Positions 13,231-25,500 of a DNA stretch of 64,000 nt are shown piece after piece (the first letter of the stretch is position 1; each line of letters opens with the position of its first letter). The translations under genes were made by a program, and so were the position numbers. Source of the DNA: Erigeron canadensis (taxonomy: Eukaryota; Streptophyta; Magnoliopsida; Asterales; Asteraceae); contig NC_057765.1 in NCBI RefSeq assembly GCF_010389155.1, positions 41,373,559 through 41,437,558 on the forward strand. The letters are read 5' to 3'. A model generated the notes under the pieces. It was not told the origin of the DNA. It ran no database searches and saw nothing but the letters and a program-made list of their open reading frames with translations.

Positions 13231-15732
13231 TTTAATATTGTAAGATGGTGCAATAATGATCCATATTTTCTACAAGACATTTAATGGGTTTTTTTTCTTT
13301 ATTACTCCGTATATAGATTCATATTTGATTTTTCCAAGATATATTTATATATATCCTATTACATGAAACGACAAAAATTATGAAATTATATGGTAATTGT
13401 ATGTTGAACATACCGGGACGCGAAGGACTCTGTAGTCTGTACTCTGTATGTAAGCAAGTAAAGAAAGTAGAACATAGCATTATAGAAATGCTTTTATACC
13501 ACTAAAACTTTGATATCTTTTACAAGTCTCATATATGCGTCTGGAATTTATTAATCAGCTACTTACGGTTTATACTTTATACAGAATAAAATGCGTATAT
13601 AAAGATTATTATTCTTCCAAATAATTGTCAACGGCTGTATTACTTTTTTTTTTTTTCAATTAAGTTGTACATGTTTTTTTTTTGTCTTAACAGCTATCAG
13701 GTTGGAAAAATTGAAACTAAGTGTGGAGAAAAGTTTGTTTTGATTTTAATAACATGATTCACCGATGTGTATGGCAAAAAATAATACGAGTAATACTCGT
13801 AACAATAATAATAATAATGTGATTTCCAACATCAATAAAAGTTTAGCTAATCCGGTTATGATAATTGGTTGACTTGAAAAAAGTTACAACAAATAGCTAA
13901 ATTAATTACTAAGATTTTGCACGTTAGATATAACTCACAAGTTACCCACGCAAAATGACCAAACGATAGTGACGTCGGCCAAATGTGAGAGATGATTTGC
14001 TACTGGTGAGGGTGGTGGTAGCATGTAAGAGATGAGTGGCTGCTAGTAATGGTAGCAGTAAGTAATTGAGTAGTGTAGGTATTTCAAAGAGTTATTGATA
14101 ATCTGTGCATTTTGTATGATGTTATAGTTAGATGATTAGTGTAAGTATTTTAAAAAAGTATAACAAGTGATAGAGATATCTTGAAGTTTTTAAATTTTAA
14201 TATATATTAAATATAATTCATTAAAAACTTATTATGTGTTATAGCTTATAGATAAAAGAAAGTGTATATTAAAATTAGAAAACCTATGGACCTATTTTTT
14301 GTGCCAATTGCGCATGGAAACGGTGGTAGTTGGGATCTACTTGTTTGACATAACACATGATATCTTATCATTTAAAACCTTATCATATAACTTTAATTTA
14401 TCCGAATTTTTTGTTGTTGACACTTGGCTTCCTTTTGCTATTAAAGCCCAAAAAAGGAATTTATCTTCACCTTATCTTTTTCTTCACAAATTTATGTTTC
14501 ACACACATATATGTTAATTAAGGGGTGAAAACGAGGCAGAATTATTTATCATATCTTGTCTATGCTTTCATCTATATAATTTTTTAGAAAATGATTAATC
14601 TTCAGAAAAACTATTTTAAAACTTTTAAAAACTCAACTATTCTTCTTATGATGTGTATACATACAAAACTCAGGATTCATTCAAAACACTAATGGATAAT
14701 TGAGTGTATTGGTCTATTGGATGGATGTGGGAGTATATAAATATCAGGATATGTTATTGGAGATGGAAGTTAGAGATGGAAGTTGGTGATATAAGTTAAG
14801 AGTTTTTTTTTTTTCTTAAATTTTTATTTAAGAGACTTTTAGAATATTTTATGACATTTTTAGTATCAGGAGTCTTTTTTTTTAAATCAAATTCTTACGA
14901 GACTTTCTTAATATAGATTATTGTTTTAAACCACAGTTTTAACTTTTAAGCTTCTACAACCTCTTCTTACCAAACACATCCTTTCTTTACAGAAAAATTC
15001 TTTAAACTACAAGATCAAAACCAATAAGCACATATGAAAAAGGGACGAAAAAATAAATGGGTGATGTGTTAAAATCCTACGAAGAATATATGTATCGTTA
15101 TTATCCATAACTTTGATTACAAGTCCTGATCACTACAAATTGCTTCAATATATAATGATTTACGTATCCAAGGATAATTTACAATAAAAAAGTAGCATGC
15201 TTTTTTTGGATCAAAGCACCTAATCATGTGTGTAATAATAAAGAATAAAACAAATAATTGGTGGCTCAATGAGTTTAGGATAATGTAAAGAATAACAAAA
15301 TCCAAGAAAGTTTTCCCCATGTCCAAGGGAAAGTTGTAAATTCAATTTCTCTGTATAATAATAACTAATAAGTTAATAACGTAATCTCCTTGTTTTTTCT
15401 AGAGGTTTGAGTTGAGCCTTTATTAGTCAAATGAAAATTTCGTTGACTTTATTCTATGAACAACCGAAACCTTTGGTGTTTAGTTTAGATTTGTAAGAAT
15501 CATATTCGGTTTGGAATATTACTGAAATGGGAATGGGGGGTGCTTAAACTCATCAAAGATGAGGGGCTTGAAATATATATGCAGCGTATGAATACTTTGA
15601 TTTATATTTTTCGAAACTAAATTTATCTATACTATCTAATCTACATACAATCTTATAGTACATTATGTCATTTTTTCAAATCTCAATTAATTAATTGAAC
15701 TATCTAAATTACATATCTTCTTTATTCACTAA

Positions 15733-15770
15733 CTAGATTTTAGATTCGTGCCCGATACTGGACACGGAAC
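15733..15770 (-). mobile_element. Possible Helitron 3' end
   Basis: Read on the minus strand, a 7-bp stem (cgtgtcc with gggcacg, loop of 6) is followed about 12 bases later by CTAG, then T. This is the hairpin-plus-CTRR arrangement of Helitron 3' ends. The 5' end was not identified. Confidence 0.4.
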
Positions 15771-17027
15771 TTATGACATTATCAATATTATATATTCATA
15801 TATTAAATATGCAAAAGTTTTTAACTTGAAAGTTGATACATATTAAAAATCCAATTATCTATTTAGATGGACAAATGTAAGTTAAATGAAAACAAAAGAA
15901 AAAGTTTAAGTAAAATGAGAACAAAGGTATGTAATATAAAAACTGGGGTTGACACTTTTGGGCCTACTGAATTTAAGTCTATTGAGATGCAACGTAAAGC
16001 TATACATTGGTTTCAAATTTCAATGTTACTAACATTTCTGTTTAGGATACCAAAGAATAAGGTGCTGCGAGTTTTACTTCGCATATTATTATCATGAACC
16101 ACTCGGTTCATATGGTAAATGGTTATGCTCGTCTAGATAGAACGAAACATAATAAAAGAAAAATTAGTGGACTCGAGTCACAACAAAATACATGATACAT
16201 ACATCAAATAAGCAAGTCGTCTAGAAGTAACATAATATAAGAGAATATGTACTAATTAAAGGGAACAAACTATTATTTTATGATGGGTCTATTAGAGTTA
16301 TCCTTCATCCCTATAAGTAAAACATAAATTAATAATTATCTTAAAAAGAAACAGGATAAAAGCTGCCCAAAGTATATTTAAGCCGTATAACCTTCTAAGA
16401 CATTTATGCAGTAAATCATATAAATAATCAAAATGCTACTCCGTATAAATTTTTGTAAGAATATGTGGCCAACTATTTATTCATATATTTTAATTATCGG
16501 ACCAGGTGTTTAAGGTCACGTTGACGGCTGACCAATTTTAGCATACACTTATAATTACTTCATGACGCATAACCAACCCAAACCATTTTGCCATATCTAA
16601 TGCTAATGAGGAAGAGTTAAAAGAATACATCAAATACGGAAAGTCAAAGAAAACATGAGTACGTACTTCAAAACGAACAGCTTTGGCAAGTTAGAATGCT
16701 GGAAACGATTCCATTAAATGGGCCAAGACAGATCAGGTCCATCTGATTAGAATTAGGACTCTTTAAATCCAGCTAGATTAATACACAGATAAATACCAAT
16801 TATGATTACAATTATCCATATTTGAAGAATTGAAGCAACATATTGTATTGATCCATATTGTGTACGTGTTTTTTATTTTAATTATTTACATGTTATTAAT
16901 TAAATAAAATCAATTAAATAATGATATAAGTGAGGGTTAATTTGATGAAATCAAACGACGTGATTGGCTGATAAGTCATTAGTTCAACTGTCTTATAGTA
17001 TATATTAAGATTAAGATTAAGATTAAG

Positions 17028-18968
17028 ATTTAAACATCTCTATCTAATATACTTGTAATACCCTTAAATCTTAACCATTCATTTTTTTTCTCTCTCCTTA
17101 AATCTCAACCACTCATTTTTTCCCCTCCTTCATAAATCATTTTATACATCTAATTCATTCAAAATCTTTTATCTCAAAAACTGTATATCGATAAATTATA
17201 AAAATTGTATGGATGTTCGTAAAATTTCATGCTCTTTCATTAAAGATGTCATTCGATATACTTTCGACGAATTTTTAAATCCGAGGGCAGAGCTCATACG
17301 GTTAAGACATTTGGCTATCATAATCTATGACTTGACTAATCACTCCCACCATCTCAGCGTCGCAACGCGCAGACACTATCTCTCGTATTAATAAATAAAC
17401 TACCCTTAATCTTTTCAACTCCCTACCTTTAAAATACCCAAAATAACCTTAATTATCAACACATTCCTAACTCACACACAAAATCTACCCAATATATCCC
17501 AAAAATATTTTACACCCATATTTATCCAAACTATCTATCTTTTTTATTAATTAATTTACCACCTAATCCTCTATAATATTTACAAAAGATACATTTCTTA
17601 ATCATAAAATAACTACACTATCATTTACGTACATTATTTTTAAATTAATAACCACATCATTACCACCACCGCCACTAACACCACCCGTTGCCGTCACTGC
17701 TGCCGCATTGTGCAGGTACCTATCTCGTTAACTAAACAATTAAGTTGGTAGTCAAACATGTTTCTTATTGTTCACAATCTTTAATCAAATATACCTCTAA
17801 AATATCTCATTGAAGATAATGTTAAACGTTAATTACTTACATTTTTACTTAATATATACAAAAATTCATTATGACTAAAAAAAGAAACGAGCCCTATTCC
17901 CCTACGACTACTTAAATAGATTCATGTCTTATATAAGACTACTTATATTTAAAATATCTACTGTAAATTTATAATGTAGTTTTTGAATTCCGGGTTGGGT
18001 CATAAATCATCAATGAATTTAAATGGTTAACGCAATTATTATAATGGGCTTAGGTTAAGATATAACTTTTTCACACGACTAAAGATAAGTTAGATCAAAC
18101 CTGTCAACAAATGTAGCCATCAATTCAAACATGAAAAGAACCGATTATCCTAGTATTATTATAAGAAAGTGAATGAAAATTAAGAGAACTATTATCAGCT
18201 AGCGTTTTGTATACCTTCTATATCAGGTTTTTTTTCCTTCCATATTGAACATGTTACACACTTACACTGTTACAGATTAAACAACCATGTCTCTTCTTTT
18301 CTTTTTATATAGTTATTGCTATAGTTATTCGTTATTATCAGGTAGATCATATTGGCATTTGATGCGCCCATCGATCAGATCGGGATATTTATCCAAAAAT
18401 GAAGGAAACATAGTGGATATCGTTTTTTCTAATTACAAATTATAGGTTACTTTAACCAAATATACGTATAAAACATTAGATAACTGACAACATTAACCAG
18501 CCGCAAAATGTGCATGCCAATAGTCCGTATGTCTACCATATAAACATGATCATATGAGAGAAAGTACATGCGCGTTGCGACGGTGAGATAGTGGAAGTGA
18601 TAGGTCATAAAGTGTGATAAGTCATAGGAGGTGATAGGTCACAGAGTGTGATAACCAAACGTCTTAGCCGTACGGGCTCCGCCCTCGGATTTAAAATTTC
18701 GTCAAAAGTATATCGAATGACATCTCTAATGAAGAATATGAAATTTTAAAAATTTAATTTTAAAAATACCCATATAATTTTTATAATTTATCGATATACG
18801 GTTATTGAAATAAAATATTTTGCTTGAAGTAGAGGAATAACATAATTTATAAACGAGAGATTAAAAATTTAGTGGTTAAAATTTAAGGAGAGAAAAAAAT
18901 GAATGCTTAAATTTTTTTCTGTAAGTGTTATGAATAAGTGAGATGGATATTTTAGAGTTTTAAACTAC
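17028..18968. mobile_element. Large inverted-repeat (MULE-like/foldback) element
   Basis: Bases 17028 to about 17370 recur inverted at about 18565-18968. Matching blocks include the tatatcgataaattataaaaatt block, cattcgatatac and cgtcgcaacgcgc. The arms enclose about 1.2 kb holding a Helitron (17379-17727) and AT-rich filler. The right arm contains a gtgataggtcata minisatellite (18597-18650) and the phrase gggctccgccc, both also found in the foldback array at 46.6-49.9 kb. No transposase is seen. The insertion target was not resolved. Confidence 0.65.
17379..17727 (+). mobile_element. Non-autonomous Helitron with degenerate 3' CTAG
   Basis: The 5' end tctctcgtattaataaata follows an A, and the first 60 bases resemble the Helitron at 28763-28357, sharing aaactacc and ctacctttaaaat. 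The 3' part has ccaccgcc repeats and a hairpin, ctgccgcattgtgcag. It ends in ctcg followed by T, one base off the canonical CTAG|T. Insertion between A and T fits. No Rep/helicase is present. Confidence 0.5.
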
Positions 18969-19549
18969 TTAAAGTTTAAAAAAATGAAAAGAACAAATGC
19001 TTAATGTAGTTTATAATGTAGCTGAGATAAAGATACGTGAACTCAAAAACCGAGCTAAGCATATCTATCAGCTCGTGAAGAATGAACATGGGTCGATCAA
19101 ATTAAAAATTCACCAGGAAGACTACGACCACGTTGTCTAAAAAGCTCCAAGAAACAATCACTACCTAAAAATGTATGATAGATGAATGAATGATTATACC
19201 ATCTGACAAAATTTCTCATCAGTAAATTTGAACTTTATCCATCATTGATCATATATCAATATTCATAACATTTTCAGATTCCAAACAGCAACTGAATTTA
19301 ACAATACAAGAGTCCATATATGACTCATAAGTTTTAAATATAACAGAAGCTGTACTTGTAGGCTCATCATAAAATTATAAGATACAAAACTAGGCCAAAA
19401 GGGATAAAAGACAAACTGAAACCTGGCATTCTTTCATCTAACAAACAACTCTTGTATCAAGTAATCTAATTGTGCATCAACTGCAACAGTTCAATCAATC
19501 AGAACAGGATAGTTGAGGGTGAAATAAGTTCGCAAAATCTTAAAACGAG
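18969..19549. other. Intergenic and probable HOS1 3' UTR
   Basis: The right part, adjoining the HOS1 stop, should include its 3' UTR (minus strand). No gene is recognised. Confidence 0.5.
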
Positions 19550-22500
19550 TCATCTTCTGGTTTTCCGCCTTCTGAATACCCTCGAGGGGGTGGTACCTCC
19601 TGTGAGTCTATCGGGACTCTGCTGATCTTCATAATCTCCAACATCATCCGACCTCCATCTCGGTCCACCATTCAAACTTGTTTGCATAGGAAGTATCTGA
19701 TCTTTGTTGCTGAGGGTCACAGACAGAAAGAGTATATTTATAAATCGAACATTACAATTTTCCAATTACGTATCATTATAAAACATTGATACCATTGACT
19801 TTCATCCAAAAGGATTGCAATTTTATGCCGTTATTCAATATATTTTATTAAAATTGATTAACATACAAGTACTTGCAGAAAATCATCCATCAACCAAAAA
19901 CAATGTTTATAGTGAGAATCGATTTGCACATCACATTATCATTTAAGGTCTTGGGTGTTGTTTGCACCTTGTGTGTTGATCTAGTAACCTTGTGATGAAC
20001 TTCTTGGACAGAGGAAGACCTAATGTATATTTTCTGAACTGTTTTAAAACCGTTCAGACATCAAAGCGAAAAAATCCAATGACTCGATACAAGGGTTTTG
20101 CTAACCAATTGACCATATTCAACATCCTATGCTTTTAACAGAAGGGCTGTAGTTAAGGTTACCAAAAATAAATAACAAAAAATCAATAGTAAATGCCCCA
20201 CTTTCTATTTTTTCAATAAAATACAATGATTAACACGGAAGGTCAATTTAATATATACCTTATTAATATGAAAAAATTGAGCATTCTTTGGTCAAAAATA
20301 AGAGAAAATTTCATATTTCACCTTACTAACATATATAAATATCACATATACCCAAATCAACTTTAAGATATCACAAATCCCCATCTTAGATATAAATATA
20401 TCAAATCTCCTCAAATCACAATTTTAATAACAATTAATCATTAACTATTATCTTTGAATCATGATATGACCACAATCTCCCTTTTAAGAATCAGTTGAAC
20501 GAAACATGTTGACATTTCACCTTGACGATGACACAAAGAAAGATGGAGTATTTCAGAATGCTTTCATAGTAAAGTCAAACAAAGACATGTCGTGATTTAA
20601 GCTAATAATAGACAAAAATCTAAAAATAAAACAGCTAAAAACATAACTTTTTATTGATCTGGATTTATGGGAAAAATTAAAATAAAATGAACAAATATTA
20701 TATGTAAAAAGAATCTGCAAGCTGCACCTTGACCACTTTTATCATTGGGCATGTGACTGCTTCCATGTTTGTGATAGCAATTTCTCACTGATGTCCCTCT
20801 AAGAACTTACCAATTTTTTTATGTTTTTTTTTTGAACTGACATATGTTTATAGACAGATACTTAGTTTGGTATGAACTAATAACTGGAGTTACTCATTAT
20901 ACCAGAAAATAGAAAATCAAAAGAATTCATAATGAATTGAACGTATATTATATTCTATAATCAATACATATGCATGAGATCAACCCATGTGAATGCATTG
21001 GTGATCTAATCAAGGGATCTGTCATATATGTCATGAGAATTAGAAGGAATGTTTGCCGCTATTTAGAGGGTAATATGGTCGCTATATGATTTAAAGATGA
21101 TAATTAGTGATTTTTGAGATTTAATTGTAATTAAAATTGTGATTTGGGGAGATTTGATATATTTATATTTAAGGTGGGGATATGTGATATTTTAAAATTG
21201 ATTTGGGTATATTTGATATTTATATATGTTAGTAGGGGGATATATGAATTTTTCTCAAAAAATAAATTCTTCTCTTTACCTTATTGAAATGATTCATTTT
21301 GTCCATTCAATAGACCACTCACGATCCCAGCAAATTGTAGCACTTTTATTTTTATAAACAGAGCTGGCATTTCCTTATCCAGGATATTTGAAGCCAAAAT
21401 TAATGTGTGCCAAGTATCAACTATATAGACATATTTGATGGTATTGATTTTGAACAACCAGAATTTCTTTATATGGGCAGTTAAGATCTACTATAAAAAA
21501 AATTAAACTATATGGCAAATCAGAAATTTTCATGTGAGGGGGGAGAATAGTAAGTTTGGGGTGAGATACAGATAGAGTAAAGGATAATGTCAAAGAACTA
21601 AAAGAAAGTTTACCTCCAAGACATGTCCATAAAATCACCTGAAGCCTCCATAACATCTCTACCAAGTCTACTTGATCGTGTACCAGAAGCTTTTGAGATC
21701 GCATCAAAATGAGAAGACTTAGATAAGCCCCTGATGCTACTAGGCGAATCTTCAATATTAGAACCAAGATTTCTCAAATATGGACTAGAACTTGGAAGCT
21801 GGTCAGTTGACCCATTCTGGTCATTCTGGAAATACTTGTTCTTCCGCATCCTTGAAGAACCTCTGTTAAACTCTCTTAAAGGACTACTGGAAGTTGTGAT
21901 ATCATCAAATGGAAAATTTTTACTGATGGATTTAAGCATGCTCATCCCTCTTTCCGCATCGTAAAAGGCATTCTCTTGTGAAACCGAAGGACTACCATAG
22001 TTTGATAATCCACCTATATTTGATTTCGGTGGTGGGGTTTCATCGCTCATTCGTAAAATGATAGAAGAGTTAGCATAAGCAGGGACTGGTACTTCGTGAT
22101 GATTGTGATTTTCTGAAGCATTGTTGTCATTCTCTGAGGAGACTAATTCAGTGAGTTGCCCACTTTTCACCTTTTGTTGTTCAACTTCTGGTAGAAGCTG
22201 TATGCTTTTATCCTGTAGAACCACAACTAGATCAATTATACGCCGTTTTTTTTTAACATCTATAACAACTATTATACAAAAATATCAGAAAAAAGGATCA
22301 GTACTATTGTCATTGTTTGACTATATTACATCGTCCAAAGCTCAATAAATTAGTTCCGAAGTCCTCACTATAACTAAGTAACAAGAATAAGATTATTGTT
22401 TCTGATAGGAATGGCAAAACTGGCAGGGAAGCCAACAGGTCAAAACAAGTGATTATTGGTCTGGTAAACACAGGTTAATCAAGGTTATGTCGACCCACAA

Positions 22501-25500
22501 AAGAGATTTTACTTGTTGAATGCTTTGTGGATGTTATCTGTTAATTATGATAACATAACTACATAATCAAAAGTTAGAACAACAATCTAACTATGTTTTA
22601 ATAAAGTGATTGAGACGGTTTCATGCATTTGGAAACATTATGGGTGACTGTCACCCAGTTTGACCCATTTGATCCCCTTCCATTTTAGTTTCGTCTTCTT
22701 TTATAGCCCATTTGACCCGTCGCAAATAAAACATAAACCCAATTTGGCCTAATTGAATATAAATGGGCCAAAATCGTCTCCTCTGCTGAGTATACTTATT
22801 TTCTACAGTCTCTTAAAAAAACCTTGTCATAAAATCTAAATTGATTCCTAAAGAAATGTTGGCAACAAACTCTACTCAAGAGATAGCTTCCCACTTCATA
22901 TTTATTGATTACACTTTAACTTTCTGAAGTAACATCGTCAAATCATGTATATCTGTAGGACAGCTAATCCTGTACTTAACTTATCATTTTAAATTTATAT
23001 CATGTATTCATGTATTACATCAGAATGAAAAATTGTAAAACTAACTTACAACTAATCCTGCTCTCCAATGCTGGGTAGAACTCAATCTTTGAGCTACAGC
23101 CTCATCAACAGGATTCCTAGAAACAAAATCCTTCTCAAAGCATTGAAGCTTCCGATCAACTTGATATGCTTCTACGTACCGGTAACGCTATAGCAAGTAT
23201 AATACAGAATAGTAAGATAAATACAGCAGTACATAAGCCTGATTGCAAGGAGGTTATTCAAAATAGAACATTTTAGTTACTTATAATTAGATGAATGCTG
23301 AGTAGTCAGCACATGTTGAATAAAAAAAGAAGCATTAAGTAAATACATTATACATACATGCCATAGAGATAGCATGACATGTATAACAGCGATGCAGAAT
23401 CAGCCAATTCTCGGCAAGACTTTTGTGAAATCTCACACCATAAGATCTATTCATCAACATATTCAAGGTGGCTACATATTTGACTTCCTATCCATAGAAT
23501 CAAAAACAATTTCATAGTTCCTAATTTCCTATTGCCTATGAAACTATTGTTTCTCATAGTAATGCTTCCAAACCATTACTTACAAAAAGATCACTTACAT
23601 AAATTGCAAACTAAGAACCAATCAACATAATAACTATGTAATCTATTTACAGATTTGGACCATTTCTCGATCTGTGCATCTTTATCATTCCATTTTACCA
23701 GATGTCCCTAGGGGCAATTTGTAATCTTGTAAGCTGTAACACCCTAAAAGTGTAAGCTGTAACACCGCTAACAGATACATTATAAGCAACAGAATCTTCA
23801 ATTTTACTATTATTTGATAGCCTGGCAGCACATTAACATAGTCAGCATATAAACTTTTTTTCTTGCATGAAATTGTAATGAGCTGTGTTTCTAAGTTACT
23901 CAGAATTAAGTATAGCGATTCATCAAAGTGTTAGGTGATAATTGTAAAGAAGATGAAAATCACTCATCTAGGATATATTTGGTTTGGAGCTTAAGATTTT
24001 TATAAAATTCAAAGTAAATAGGAAAGGGAGTACATAAAGTACCTGTAAATAGAACACAACGAGAAGACTTCCTGTGTTTGATAACGGATCGTCCAAAGCA
24101 CAATCCAAAAGACACTTGTGCAGATGTTTCTCCTCATCCACATTCCACGGTAACCCAATGATACGATCAACCAGATTTCTCCGAATACAAAGAAGACAAA
24201 TTTCGGTAACAAGTACCTCTAACCAATTATCTTCAAAATCATCATTTAAATCATTAGAAGCATCATCATACATCTCATTTCTTGTTTTCTTTTTCTTAAC
24301 TTGTGTGCATACTGATTTTTGATACATATATGCTTCAATCAAAAGGCCACATTCGACTCTCACCCGGACAGCAGTGACAGCCTCATTAAGTGAGATTAGC
24401 TCTGTCCCACTATCATTTCCTGACCACCTTAATACCATAAGAGCTGCATAAGGATTTTGTCTTTCTAACAGAACCTGTGCCACTTTTGGATGTGTTGTGG
24501 GCCTCGATATCTCTGGAAGAAGATGACAAGCTTCCTATGAAATGTCATCAATGAACGCAAGGGGGTAAGTTTTGCATCTAAACATTATCTGAGTTCTGCT
24601 AGTAGCCTAGTACTTAGTATGAGAAAAATATGCTGTAACTTTACTAATCACTGTTATGAAAGACTTATTTTTAATGGCGAAATACCTTAGTTAATAGTCA
24701 CTATTTTGAAATAAGATATGTAACCATCTTTAGGATACATATAACAAAGAAAAAGGTGTCCACACTATTTTAGATCAAGATATACTGGTTTTAAACTAGG
24801 ACGCAAACTGTACACTTATAATAGCTGCAAACTTTAAAAATTATTACAATGACCCAAAAGTTCCCTTCTCCATAAACAGCGCACTCTAAGTTTAAGCATG
24901 ATAGGAACTGAATGATAATTCTAATAAAAAACTGAACATGCTAACAAAATGCAAATTCGACATGCTTTATAGAAGGAGAAGTCGCTTAGCCGTTTCTCCC
25001 AATGACATTAAATAAACCCAACTTCAACATTAATCAAACATATTAAAGTCTAGCTCATAACCCCAATCCACAGAGTTACCTAATTACTGGACAGACTATG
25101 ATTGCTTCATTATCAAAATACTATTGACATACATTCAAAACTCATTCAATTATGTGCTTGTTTTATCCATGAGATAGCCTAGCAGAGTAACTATATGATC
25201 ACATAATATTACAATAATTAAGCTTTTAATGGAAAATACAGATATCTGCGTAAGTTACATGAAAAAAAATAATATTAAAATACTGAAGCCCCTCATACTT
25301 TTCATGAAAGAAACTAAAACAATAGTATAGAAGTGAGGAGAGAGAAAGACACCTGCAAAGCCTCGTCACTCAAATCATCTAGAAGATAGAAAGTAAAAGA
25401 TTCCAAAATAGAATGCCTCGCTATATTGAATGTAGCAGAAAAGTCATCTACACAGAATCTCCACTTCTCATCAGGTATTTTCCAGACTCGGTCAAACAGA

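Larger units (their letters stand above)
12053..17027. other. Long gene-free, AT-rich region
   Basis: I see no gene in these 5 kb. Short open frames at 12121, 14299, 15117 and 15867 lack codon structure, splice context or family resemblance. Two possible Helitron 3' ends are listed separately. Three further tactccgta 9-mers lie at 12485, 13303 and 16437. A gattaa microsatellite-like run sits near 17005-17030. Confidence 0.5.
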
